64,000 nt of DNA from Pseudo-nitzschia pungens. Taxonomy: Eukaryota > Bacillariophyta > Bacillariophyceae > Bacillariales > Bacillariaceae. How positions within the stretch are numbered: the first letter of the stretch is position 1; the number at the start of each line of letters is the position of its first letter. Position numbers and translations under genes: made by a program. The stretch covers positions 2,108,001 to 2,172,000 of the forward strand of contig CM074759.1 of assembly GCA_037355855.1 (NCBI GenBank), written 5' to 3'. Of the stretch, positions 50,569-61,190 are shown piece by piece. The notes beneath the pieces were generated by a model. That model was not told the DNA's origin, ran no database searches, and saw only the letters and a program-made list of their open reading frames with translations.

Positions 50569-52944
50569 ATGAAACCCAGGTCCAAACGCAATCGAAAACG
50601 ACCACGGTCCGAGGTGAATGGATTGAAGAAAGATCCTGTGTATGAAACATACGTTAGACAGCTCGAACTCGACGGAAAACTAATCTCGGCTCCCCAGAAA
50701 TGGCTGCGAGTAATCAAAGTAAGTTGTCCAGATTTGAGTTGCAGTACTGCTATATTGTACGAAAGTATTTTTGTCAAGTCGAGCCCTCGACCTTACTGAA
50801 CTCGTTTCCCGCAACGCTATCATCATCACCATCACCACAAAAATAGCCGTATCCATACACCTATTCTACGTTTGCGAAAGCTCGATGGGAAGGTAGAACT
50901 ATCCTCGATGTTTACTCTACCGAATTTGGATCCTACCCGAAATCTTACTACGAAACAGCAATCTGTCAAGGTCGAATACTTGTCTCGGACAAGCAAGTGT
51001 CGACATCATACATCATCAAAGGTGGAGATGTACTGTGTCATACCGTACACCGACACGAGCCAGGTGTGGCTGTTCAGTCCGATGTCGAACCACATGTTCG
51101 AATTATTGATGGTAAGTGGGAGCCATGGAATTATCGTATTCTTCCAATTGTGACGACAGTTTGTCGTCTTTTGCGTCCAAGGTAATGTGCACTCAATTTG
51201 CCGGAGAGCTTTGCAAAAGAAACCCCCGAGCTCGTGATTGTAGAAAAACCAGGGACCATGCCGAGTAAGTGTGTACGGAAGCAGAATTGAAAGTTTAACG
51301 TCAATGTCCCAACTTTCTTTGTAGCCCTCGGTCAGCACTTTTGTAGTCGTCCCCGGCGAAGTCTCTCAACAAAAATGTGTCTTTCTTCCTATCTTCAGTT
51401 CATCCTTGTGGCGGGTACAATATGCAATCTCTTGTAAATATTTTGGAGAAGTATTACAAAAATAAAAGCAAGGATGGTATCAGTGACGTCAAGAAACTGT
51501 ATACGATTCATCGGTTGGATAGATTAACGTCAGGTTTGGTCATTTTTGGGAAGACGTCCTCAGTGGCCAAGGCTTACTCAAAATGTATCATGAACAGGTC
51601 TAGCAAGAAGATCTATTTGGCACGAGTGGCGGGCAAATTTCCGTTGAAATGCCGAGGGTTAAAGAAGCTCAACTCGAAACAGTTTGTCCGGTCAGGAATA
51701 CCTGTGAATGGTGAATGGAACGACGAAACGTCGACCGGCGATGACGTGGGTGACCCTCAGAAAAATCAAGCCAGTTCTTCTTGCTCAAACGAGAAAGAGC
51801 AGCTTTATTCTGTTGCTCGTCTGCGGCATCAACATGCCCTCGCTTGTTGGACTGAAGATGGAAATGGAAAACCAATCTTTGGGGATAACGGAGAAAGTGA
51901 GACTGACATGCTTGAACGGGTCTTTGGATGTCGTCACAGGTATGTCCGTATCGCCTCATTCCGCGTTGCACTATCGATATCTTCATGTATGCGATACTAA
52001 GTGCAATGTCTTTCCTTCTCTCATATTTGTCCGGGGTAGTGTCGACGAATGGCTTGAATCGATTGATAAGAGAGTCGATGAAAAGGAAGAAAGGCGCGAC
52101 CTCTTATGGTTTCATTTGGCTTGTCCAACGCGAATAGCAAAACACAAGGATGGTGTTTGCGAAGCTGGTTCTTTTGACGACCTAGATGATGATCTTTACA
52201 AGAAGACAGTAAAGCCCGCACATTCTTCGTTTGGGGTTGTGTCGTACGATGAAAGATCTGATTCTACACTTTTGGTACGAAGAAAACTTACTACAGAGAT
52301 GGATTTACTGTATTGTCCGCTTCTCTCATCATTTCTGTCCTTTCTATTCACTCGATTTTTTCATCTAGATTTGTCGACTTTACACTGGTCGCACTCATCA
52401 GCTTCGTCTGCACTTGCAGCACCTACAACACTCCATTGCCAATGATCCTAATTATGGTGGAGATATCTGGTATGGAAATCCGGAAGGGAAAGAAGCTTCC
52501 AAAATAGCTCAGGATAGATTGAATATGATGAATAATAATGATGATGTGTCGGCAACTGTAGAGTTCGAGAACTCCGATAGTCAAAAGAGAAAGTGTTTGA
52601 TAATTGGTAGTGAAAGCTCCGATTCTACAACAAGGACATCTGCCATTGATGTACCCGCAACTGAGAGCGAGGTACAAGATAGAATTGTTGCCGCCGTGAG
52701 ACAAAACGAAGAATCGATTCACAGCTTCATTGAACGGACTTGTGTTTGGTGTGCTCGATCCCGTTCTGTGCCCAGTGAGGATAGAGCTGTCCTCGAGTTT
52801 GTGATTCGGAGCCCCGGAATTTGGCTCCATGCACTGCAGTACAGCTTCATCGCTATTACCAAATCGGATGATGCCAAGGAAGGAGAAGGAAAAGAAGTTG
52901 CAAAATCGTTTCGAACTAATTTGCCGGATTGGCATGACTTGTAA
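50569..52944 (+). CDS. RluA-type RNA pseudouridine synthase (RIB2/PUS-like), six exons
   Basis: Isomerises uridine to pseudouridine in tRNA or other RNA; closest in layout to RPUSD2/Rib2/Pus9 proteins. Exons 50569-50718, 50847-51111, 51220-51264, 51399-51939, 52040-52274 and 52369-52944 are all phase-consistent (1,812 nt, 603 residues). Domains: a basic N-terminus; an S4-like segment starting TFAKARWEGRTILDVY (exon 2); VIVEKPGTMPIHPCGGY (exons 3-4); the catalytic IHRLDRLTSGLVIF with its Asp; KIYLARVAGKFP; and CRLYTGRTHQLRLHLQHLQH after the last junction (exons 5-6). A long acidic insertion lies between. The last 150 residues have a Cys-x2-Cys (ERTCVWCARS) and a PGIWLHALQYSF ending typical of the Rib2 branch. 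A deaminase domain is absent. Its upstream side is only 340 bp from the Harbinger end. Confidence 0.9.
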
Positions 52945-53128
52945 AAGTTGAGGGGTTTCAGCCGGGTGTTCACGTACTATTTTTGGAAGATACGATGTTA
53001 TTTTCGTTGACTCTAATCAAAAATCACAGAGAGAAAAAATCACTTCATACATCGTATGAGTCAAGAATCAGAAGATAGTTTCCTTGTTTCAGAGCACGTT
53101 ACTTGCTTCGAAAGTTTATCAACTAGTT

Positions 53129-54118
53129 TTACATGTCCTTTATGTTTTCAACTTCCTGTGCCAAGTAGTTTAGTCTATCTTTCAGTACCCGTAGAGCGGA
53201 CATAACGATTTCATCGGCATCCATAGCCCCCGTCGATTCAACCGTAAAAATGAATTTGTCTGGTGCAGGTTCTACAGTGACAAAATCATCGTCCTCCTTT
53301 CGCTTCTTGATCGATTGTTGGAATTCGTTCAAGTCTTCGGTGTAAGTACATCTATCCCAAGCATCATCAACGGCCTTGATGGATCCCGTTTCGCCGTCTA
53401 TCTCTAAAATCTTGTCGGGACAGACTCTGACCATTTCTTCTTTCTGTTCAATCGACAACGTCGCGATCTGTTCCTCATTGATGGTTATGTTAGGCCAAAA
53501 CCGATAAGTTGCTATGGCAACTGGGCACCATTTCGCGTGTTCCTTGGCAATTCCCATTCTTGCGAAGGCCTTAAACTTCAGACGTTGGCCCGGCCCTATT
53601 TTTACGATCGCTACACCAGCGTCTTGCGACTCATCCTGCTCGTCTTGACTCAAGAAGTGAGCGGGGATGACATTCTCATTTTTGGACTTCAGGTCTCTGG
53701 ATGTTATCGTTAACGGGGCCATGAGTTCTTCTTCTGATCGCAACGTATTCGCTTCGTCGAATGCTACGTCGAGTTCGAATTCAACAATGCAACGAGGACA
53801 ACGATCGTAGCACACGCACTCTCGACGTGGCAAAAAAGCTCCATTGCAATCTTGGCCTTTCATCGAATCTACCGGTTGATAACGAATCGGAATGAGACCC
53901 AGACGATGAGCTATGTATTCGTCGTTCAGCACCGATGAGTTCTCCTGAAATTCTACGAGATCGATGGCCAAGGTCGGAACTTCCGCAATCATGATCCTCC
54001 GTAACGCATTGGCTACCGATGTGTCCGTCTCGCTCAAAATGAATCGCATTTCGTGCGGAGCCATATGGAGTATCTTTATCTTTGGGAAGCGTTGATGAGG
54101 CATTGTGATATGCGCCAA
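53129..54118 (-). CDS. POLR2C: RNA polymerase II subunit RPB3
   Basis: RPB3 pairs with RPB11 to form the alpha-like assembly platform of RNA polymerase II. 329 codons, no intron. Landmarks: FILSETDTSVANALRRIMIAEVPTLAIDLVEFQENSSVL and DEYIAHRLGLIPI, the alpha-motif; CVCYDRCPRC, the C-x-C-x3-C-x2-C zinc site; GPGQRLKFKAFARMGIAKEHAKWCPVA, which is RPB3-specific; and a C-terminal dimerisation part FTVESTGAMDADEIVMSALRVLKDRL. The start may be the second Met (MPHQRF, 54103). The zinc site and the KEHAKW motif favour RPB3 over the Pol I/III paralogue AC40. Confidence 0.95.
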   Translation of the reverse strand: MAHITMPHQRFPKIKILHMAPHEMRFILSETDTSVANALRRIMIAEVPTLAIDLVEFQENSSVLNDEYIAHRLGLIPIRYQPVDSMKGQDCNGAFLPRRECVCYDRCPRCIVEFELDVAFDEANTLRSEEELMAPLTITSRDLKSKNENVIPAHFLSQDEQDESQDAGVAIVKIGPGQRLKFKAFARMGIAKEHAKWCPVAIATYRFWPNITINEEQIATLSIEQKEEMVRVCPDKILEIDGETGSIKAVDDAWDRCTYTEDLNEFQQSIKKRKEDDDFVTVEPAPDKFIFTVESTGAMDADEIVMSALRVLKDRLNYLAQEVENIKDM

Positions 54119-55105
54119 CGATGGACTAGTAATTTAGTTCAGAGAAGGTTGTGCGGCAACAGAATCAGGGAGGAATGAAGTGCTCTAGAAACCACGAGCA
54201 TAGAGTAGCTTTCGATGCGGAATGTGACTTCACAACAACTTCAGAAAGGAGTAACTTTCCCTATCATTGCTGTCATCTGGCGTACTGGTAAGCTTACTGT
54301 AGATGAATCGTCTTGCCTCTACGAGTAAGGTACTCGTAATCAGTAATCTTACGAAAACTTCTTGTCGCATACGAAACTCGCGTTTACTTTTACGACTTGC
54401 TCTTCGTACTCGTAAGTTAGTTACTTGGAAGGTAGAGGTGTTAACCAAGAATCGGATTGTGATGGATCAGGAGGGATGCGGACAGACCGAAGATGACATG
54501 AGTACGAGCATGACAGTGTTACTACCGGTAATGGTGTACGGTAACCTTATGTACTACTACGTACGTACTACACTGTTTTTTTGACTCTTGATGACCAAGG
54601 CCCAGCAAAGTTGCAGTGGTATTTCCGGCACTTCATTCTTTTGAAAGCTGTTACTGACAAAGGCAGAATCTCAGTGAGCTGAGATTTTGAAGAAGTAGTC
54701 TCACCTCAAAAAAGAAAAACTTGTCAGTATTTTTATTAGGTGGCACAAACAACACTGACAACATCTTTAGTGATGAAGCCGATTGTTGAGAAGGCTTGAA
54801 CACAAATGTTGATGGACGACCCATAGTAGTAGGAGATAGTAATGATCATAAGTCAAGCATTGGTCATGGGGAGCAGTGTTTGTGTGAAAAAGGGTAGCCA
54901 TTTGTCTTTTCTTTGGATCCATTTGGTTAGTCAATGTGGTGAACAAAATTAAGAAGCAAATTCTCAAGAGCTCCTCTGTTGTGATAACTCTTTTGGGTTC
55001 TTGAAGCACCATTGAATTAATTGATTACATAACTAATTATGCAATCAATTACACAGTTAAGCCAAAAATTTCAGCTTTTATGGCATTTATTACAAAATGA
55101 ATTAT
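54119..55105. other. Intergenic
   Basis: Promoter side of RPB3. GTAC/CTCGTA motif cluster at 54290-54575, then AT-rich sequence. No gene recognised. Ends at the LTR of the next element. Confidence 0.55.
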
Positions 55106-56037
55106 TGCCGTGCACCAAAATACAGTCACGAGTACATACGGGACTGGATTAAGGATAAGGATAAAAACATTCGGCGAGTCGACAGAATCGCTGATTCGGA
55201 AGGCTCTTAGAACTGTAGCAAATAGACTAACCAATAGAGCTCACAATTTTGCATATCACTACTATTCTAATCACTAGTAGACCCGGGGTATGGCATGATT
55301 TTAAAATCAAGCTGAGTGCTGATGACCATGAGCAGAAAGAAATCGATCGGCCAAGGCGCCGACGAGATCGAAAGACTGCCAGAAAATGGAGGCACAGAGA
55401 GGCAAAACAGGGAGAAGGATATCCAGTGTCTGCAGCACAAGGAAGACCGACCCCAGCGACTGTTGGCTCCAGTATAAGGGAGCAACAGCAGCAACAGAGA
55501 CACCTAAGTACCTAAACAGGACCATGGTCGACAGCAAGAATAATCGAAAAATTCGAAAATACACACTGAAAAAGTGACACATAATCCAGTGAGTGGACTA
55601 ATTGGACCAACACTGAGTGGATGGACAGACCGAAGAGGGTATGCCAACCAAAACCAAAATATACGAGTATACGGAAAGGTATATAATAAATACCTGAACA
55701 CCACTAATCCCACGGGAAACGGGAAGTGGGACCGGCCCGGTGACCGCTTAACAGAGAAGCAACGGCGGAGAACCACGGGAATCGAATCCCACAAAATAAA
55801 AACAGAAACAACTCCGGGGAACCACAGGATTCCCGGGAACTAAAGAGAGAAACAACTCCCACCACTGAACGGACCAGGGGGAAAATCAGTTATAACACGA
55901 GTTATCGCGAGAGCAGTCTAATCCAGAGCTGAAAACTGGAAAAACTGGAGCAATCATTCTTGCTCAGTTCAGCACAAAGCAACAAAGATAACAGAAATAG
56001 TGTAACTAAATTAAGTAAAATAACTGATTAACCCACC
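55106..56037 (+). repeat. LTR and leader of copy 1
   Basis: Begins TGCCGTGCACC, holds TAGACCCGGGGTATGGCATG (55278-55297) and GACACATAATCCAGTGAGTG (55578 on), and runs to the gag ATG at 56038. Repeated with scattered differences at 60267-61190. It includes AGTTATAACACGAGTTATCG (about 55891), a conserved element of unknown role. Confidence 0.75.
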
Positions 56038-57474
56038 ATGGCGTCTAAAGGAACCAAACTGAAACCCTTTAACATCACTCGGGAGGACTGGCCGGAAGAT
56101 GCCACCGCCGTAAAAATGAGTGTAGACAGCGAACAAGGTGGAATCGCATTCAGCGACTACCTGAAGGTTCTCAATGGCACTGAAAGACCAGAACTCTTCC
56201 TTATCTGGAAGAGAGACTTTGACCAGAAAATTGCTGGCAATGACAAACTCCACGGAGACCAGAAACTGGACGTTTTACAGAGAATCCTCTCTAATGAGGC
56301 ACTCGCACTTGTCCAGCGAACGCTCACTCGGACCTACTTGGCCGAACCAACCCACAAGGTCCATCACACCAGACGCGTACAGAAAAAGATCCAGGAGATC
56401 GAACAAAGGGACCAAGCAAACATACTACTATCAATGGGGCAAGACGCCACCGAAACTCCCACGGGAGCCTCCAAGGAGACGGCAAAGGAGAAATCTCCAA
56501 ACGCCGACAAAACCGACACAGCCACGGCGAGATCGGACCAAGAATCGGAGACCGACAACCTCGAGTCTCCAATCCCAAAGAAAAAGGTCGCAAGCGCCCT
56601 CACCCAGTACTACCAATCCCAGGAGTACAGGAAGGATATCATGGAGGAATGCATGCATGTCCTCAAGCTCAAAATCTTTGGCAATGACCAAAACGGCAAG
56701 CGCTCGTACATCGTCCTCCGACGATTCATGCGAGGCATGCGCGTGGACCTCAAACATGGCATCAGAGCCTGGGCCAATCGAATGGCCGAACTCCAAAGCT
56801 ATCTCCCAGAATGCCTCTGGGAATGTGGCAGTGACCAAATGGAAACACCAAGAAGTTTCACCCAAGGAGAACTGAAGGAAATCTTGGATTCCAACATGAC
56901 CCACTCCCAACGCGAGAAGCTGGAACACATTGGATGGGACCTCTACACCCAATCCTTTAACACCACTATCGACAAGCTCGAAAACCTGGAAATCACCATC
57001 CGGAAGGAGGCAATAATGCAACAACGCATCACCGACCTCGAAAAGCAGACCGGCGTCACCAAGAAGACCCCCAAGGCCGCTTCTGGGGGAGGACACCACG
57101 GGAAGTCCCCTGGCAAAAAGAAGCGTCCTATGGATAACAGTAACAAACAGCTCTGCAAGACCTGTGGCAAGGTCCATGCCGGCAAATGCTGGAAACTAAC
57201 CGGTGGCCCCTCCAAGAAGGGAAAGTTTGACCGGGAAACCATCAACTTGCTCAAGGAGCACTTTGTGGCAAAAGAACAAGACTCAGACACTGAGCAACAC
57301 CCCAAACCCCACTGGGGAAGGAACCTATCGAACCACGAGTACTCTTATGTACTGGCCACGGCCCAAGCTGACCACGAAGTCTCCGATGACGAGATCGACA
57401 TCTCCGAACGGGAACTCAAAGAGTACAGAAGAAAGTACAGAAAGACCTTTAAAAAGAAAGGATCCCATAACTGA
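56038..57474 (+). CDS. Gag of Ty3-like element copy 1
   Basis: 478 codons, intact. Starts MASKGTKLKPFNITREDWPED. Capsid-like helical region (IMEECMHVLKLKIFGNDQNGKRS, MRGMRVDLKHGIRAWANRM), a Thr/Glu/Lys linker, a basic stretch (GKSPGKKKRPMDN) and one zinc knuckle CKTCGKVHAGKC (C-x2-C-x3-H-x3-C). Ends GSHN then TGA (57472-57474), directly followed by ATG in the same frame. Confidence 0.88.
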   Translation: MASKGTKLKPFNITREDWPEDATAVKMSVDSEQGGIAFSDYLKVLNGTERPELFLIWKRDFDQKIAGNDKLHGDQKLDVLQRILSNEALALVQRTLTRTYLAEPTHKVHHTRRVQKKIQEIEQRDQANILLSMGQDATETPTGASKETAKEKSPNADKTDTATARSDQESETDNLESPIPKKKVASALTQYYQSQEYRKDIMEECMHVLKLKIFGNDQNGKRSYIVLRRFMRGMRVDLKHGIRAWANRMAELQSYLPECLWECGSDQMETPRSFTQGELKEILDSNMTHSQREKLEHIGWDLYTQSFNTTIDKLENLEITIRKEAIMQQRITDLEKQTGVTKKTPKAASGGGHHGKSPGKKKRPMDNSNKQLCKTCGKVHAGKCWKLTGGPSKKGKFDRETINLLKEHFVAKEQDSDTEQHPKPHWGRNLSNHEYSYVLATAQADHEVSDDEIDISERELKEYRRKYRKTFKKKGSHN

Positions 57475-60366
57475 ATGGCCGATACCATCCACACTGGACC
57501 CCGCATCATCAACAGATATGCAGACGTCTGTGTGGAGGTATTGGACCACAAGGGAAGGGGGAGGATGCTCCGGGGCCTACTCGACTCCGGTTGCTCCAAA
57601 TCCATCATACTAAGGCACTTTGTCGACCGAAGTCAACTAACGAACCGAGACCACAGATCCGTCACCTATAATACCTATGGGGGCAAGTTCCGAACCAAGT
57701 CTGCGGCTTCAGTGGGACTGAGGTTGATAGAGTTTTCAAACTCCAAAACCATCAAATGGACCTTCCAAGTGGATGAATACCATCACTATGAGGAGGTGCC
57801 CTACGACATGATCATAGGATCCGACATGATGGCACAATTGGGACTGGATATAAAATACAGCTCCCGAACCATCGAATGGCAGGGTGACTCCATCCCCATG
57901 AAGGGAATGGGGGAACTTACTGACCCGGACAAATGTGAGGCAGTATTCTTTGCCAACACACAGAGCCCGATCCTCCAACAGGAGGAAGAGAGGCAAGCCA
58001 AGATCTTGGACGCAGACTACTCCAAAGTCGATATAGACGCGATGGTCAATGACCTGGAGATTACAGACGCGTCCAAGGAGGCCTTGAAGAAAACACTAAA
58101 GAAATTCCCAACACTCTTTGGAGGAGGATTGGGACTACTCAGAAATATAGAACCGGTGTCCATTGAACTCCAACCAGGGGTCAAACCGGTCCGGCAAAGG
58201 TACTATTCTGTACCCCATGCCTTTGAACAAGCACTACGAAAGGAGATCACCAGGCTCTGTGATATTGGAGTCCTGGAGAAACTCCCCCATGATGATGACT
58301 CACCATGGGCATCCCCGACGTTCTGTCAACCAAAGAAGACAGGCGATATCCGAGTTCTCACCGACTTCCGGAAAATGAACGCCGCCATCCAACGAAAACC
58401 ATTCCCACTACCACGAATAGGGGAAACAATCCAAAGGCTACAAAAGTTCAAATCAGCTACGGCGCTGGACTTGTCCCAAGGATACTATACCATCCCCATC
58501 TGCAAGGAGAGCCAAAAGATTTGCTCTACCATTTTACCATGGGGAAAGTATGCCTACAAGAGACTGGCAATGGGAATCGCATGCGCACCGGATATCTTCC
58601 AGTCCGTTATGATGAACCTACTCGGTGACCTGGACTATGTCCTGGTCTATATTGATGATATTCTCATCATCCAGAGGGAAGGGGAATCCGAACAGGACCA
58701 CCTCAACAAAATCGATACAGTACTCCAGAGACTGGATGATGCTGGCTTCCGAGCCAACCTAAGGAAATCCTTCTTCATGCAAAAAGAAGTGGAATACCTG
58801 GGGTTTCTGTTAACAACAGAGGGCATTCAGCCCCAGCCGAAGAAGCTGGAGGCGATGAAGCGCCTAGAAGCCCCCAAAAACACCAAGCAACTCAAGATGT
58901 TCCTTGGAATGGTAAATTTCTACCGGGATATGTGGAAGCGCCGCTCCCACATCCTAGCCCCCCTCAACAAACTAGCAGGGAAGAAGGGCAAAATGAACTG
59001 GTACTGGGGTCCAGCAGAGCAGAAAGCTTTCATGGAGGCGAAGAGAATGCTCGCCGACGAAGCAAAACTCGCATTCCCAGACTTTACAAAACCATTTCAT
59101 CTCTACTCAGACGCCAGTGACCGGCAACTGGGAGCCACAGTATGCCAGGACGGCAAACCACTGGGCTTCTATACCCGGAAACTGAACTCCGCGCAGCTCA
59201 ACTACACCGTAGGCGAAAAAGAACTCCTGGGCATAGTAGAGGGGCTAAAAGCGTTCAAAGGAATCCTACGAGGACAAGATGTGATTATTCACACAGACCA
59301 CCTTAACCTGCTCTACCAGCAGATGCCCACCCAAAGGATGGTCCGGTGGAGACTTCTTATGGAGGAGTTCCACCCGGTAGTCAAGCATGTTGCTGGCAAA
59401 GACAATGACGCAGCAGATGCATTGTCTCGACTGGATATCACCGATGATCCAGCAGATACTGTGGAATGGCTACCACCAAATAAGCCCCTCACCTACGCGG
59501 ATGAGGAAGAGCACCTCCGGCAACTTCTATTCCCACTCGGAGAAGAAGCTCCGGAAGAATTCCAGGGCAATAGTGCATTCCCACTTGCCCCAGACATGAT
59601 TCAGTTCTACCAACAGAAGGACACAGGAATCATGAGCGCTTTGGAAAAAGACAACCGACTGACCACCAAAATGGTGGAAGGTTACAACCTAATTCACAAA
59701 GAAGGAAAGATTCTGATTCCCGACAAACTCAAGGACAGAGTCATGGAATGGTACCACATCATGCTGGTCCATCCCGGAGAAAAGAGAATGGAACAGAGCA
59801 TACGCTCAGTGTTCACCTGGAGAGGCCTAAGGAAGGACGTCCAGGACCTCTGTAAACACTGCCACACCTGTCAGATGTTCAAAAAGAGTGGCCGGAAGAA
59901 GTATGGACTACTACCGGAGAAAGCAGTGGAGGTCACCAAATGGCAGAGGGTCAATGTGGACCTCTGGGGACCTGCAACTGTCCACAATAAAAATGGTAAA
60001 GACTACCACATCCATGTTCTCACCATGGTGGATCCAGTGACCGGATGGTTTGAATTGGCCCATCTAAAGGACTCGCCAAACGCAGCAGAAACTCAACGTT
60101 TGTTAGACAGTACCTGGCTAGCAAGGTATCCGCGCCCAAAGGAAATTGGCTTTGATGGCGGGAGTGAGTTCAAAGCAGAGTTCCAAGAGCTCTGTGACAA
60201 CATGGGGATGAAAAGAAAACCCAGTGGCGCCTGGAACCCACAATCCAACTCAGTGCTGGAGAGAATTGCCGTGCACCGGAATACAGTCACGAATCCGTTC
60301 GTGATTGGATTACGATTAGCGAGTCTCCTTATCGCCGAATACAGGAGACTCGCTGGAAAGCAATAG
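57475..60366 (+). pseudogene. Pol of Ty3-like element copy 1 (integrase cut by the next LTR)
   Basis: Same frame as gag, beginning with the ATG that abuts the gag TGA. Protease: GLLDSGCSKSIIL. RT: VLTDFRKMNAAIQRKPFP, YKRLAMGIACAPDIF, VYIDDILII. RNase H: HLYSDASDRQLGA and VGEKELLGIVE. Integrase: CKHCHTCQMFKKSGRK, VNVDLWGP, GFDGGSEFK and SVLERI, so D, D and E are all there. At 60266 the element ends. The final 33 codons (AVHRNTVTN... to TAG) are read from the LTR of copy 2, and the C-terminal integrase part is missing. Confidence 0.88.
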
Positions 60367-61190
60367 CAATAGACTAATCAATAGCTCTCACAATTTGCAT
60401 ATCACTACTTTATTCACTAGTAGACCCGGGGTATGGCATGATTTTAAAATCAAGCTGAGCGCTGAAGACCATGAGCAGAAACAACCAACCGATCGGCCGA
60501 AAAGGGACCGACGTTGGAAACTGCCGAAAAAAAAAAAAAAAAAAATGGAGGCGCATAGAAGCAAAGAACAGGGAGTAGGATATCCGGTGTCTGCAGCACT
60601 ATGGAAGACCAACCCCAGCAACAGTTGGCTCCATTACAGGGAGCAACTGCAGCAACAGAGACACCTAAGGACCTAAACAGGACCATGGTCGACAAAAGAA
60701 ATAATGAAATAAGTGTCGAAAAAGTGACACATAATCCAGTGAGTGGACTAATTGGACCAACACTGAGTGGATGGACAGACCGAATAGGGGATGCCAACCA
60801 AAACCGAAGTATACGGATATCCGGAAAGGTATATAATGAATACCTAAACACCACTAAATCCCACGGGAGACAGGAAGTGGGACCGGCCCGGTGACTGCTT
60901 AATAGGGAAGCAACGCCGGAGAACCACGGGAATCGAATCCCACGAAATAAAAACAGAGACAACTCCGGAGAACCACAGGATTCCCGGGAACTAAAGAGAG
61001 AAACAACTCCCACCATCACGATGGTTGAGAGCAAAATCAGTTATAACACGAGTTATCGCAAGAGCAGTGGAAATCCAGCAAGAAAAACTGGAGGAGCTGA
61101 GCAATCACTTTTTGCTCAGTTTCAACACAAACAGCAAAGATAACAGAAATAGCGTAACTAGATTAAATAGAATAATCGATTAACCCAACC
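60267..61190 (+). repeat. LTR and leader of copy 2
   Basis: Begins TGCCGTGCACCGG; aligns with 55106-56037 throughout, with a GACAC block at about 60726 and GTTATAACACGAGTTATCGC near 61040. Confidence 0.75.

Larger units (their letters stand above)
55106..60266 (+). mobile_element. Ty3-like LTR retrotransposon, copy 1 (truncated in its integrase)
   Basis: Similarity to copy 2 starts exactly at TGCCGTGCACC (55106 and 60267), taken as the LTR start. The LTR's right border cannot be set because no 3' LTR is in the window, but homology continues through the leader to gag. Order: LTR/leader (55106-56037), gag, pol. The copy ends inside the integrase, at the first base of the second copy's LTR. Confidence 0.85.

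Noticed and set aside
56431..57177. 248-codon minus-strand frame
   Set aside because: Antisense to gag of copy 1; a similar open antisense stretch in copy 2 is shorter and not conserved as a protein.
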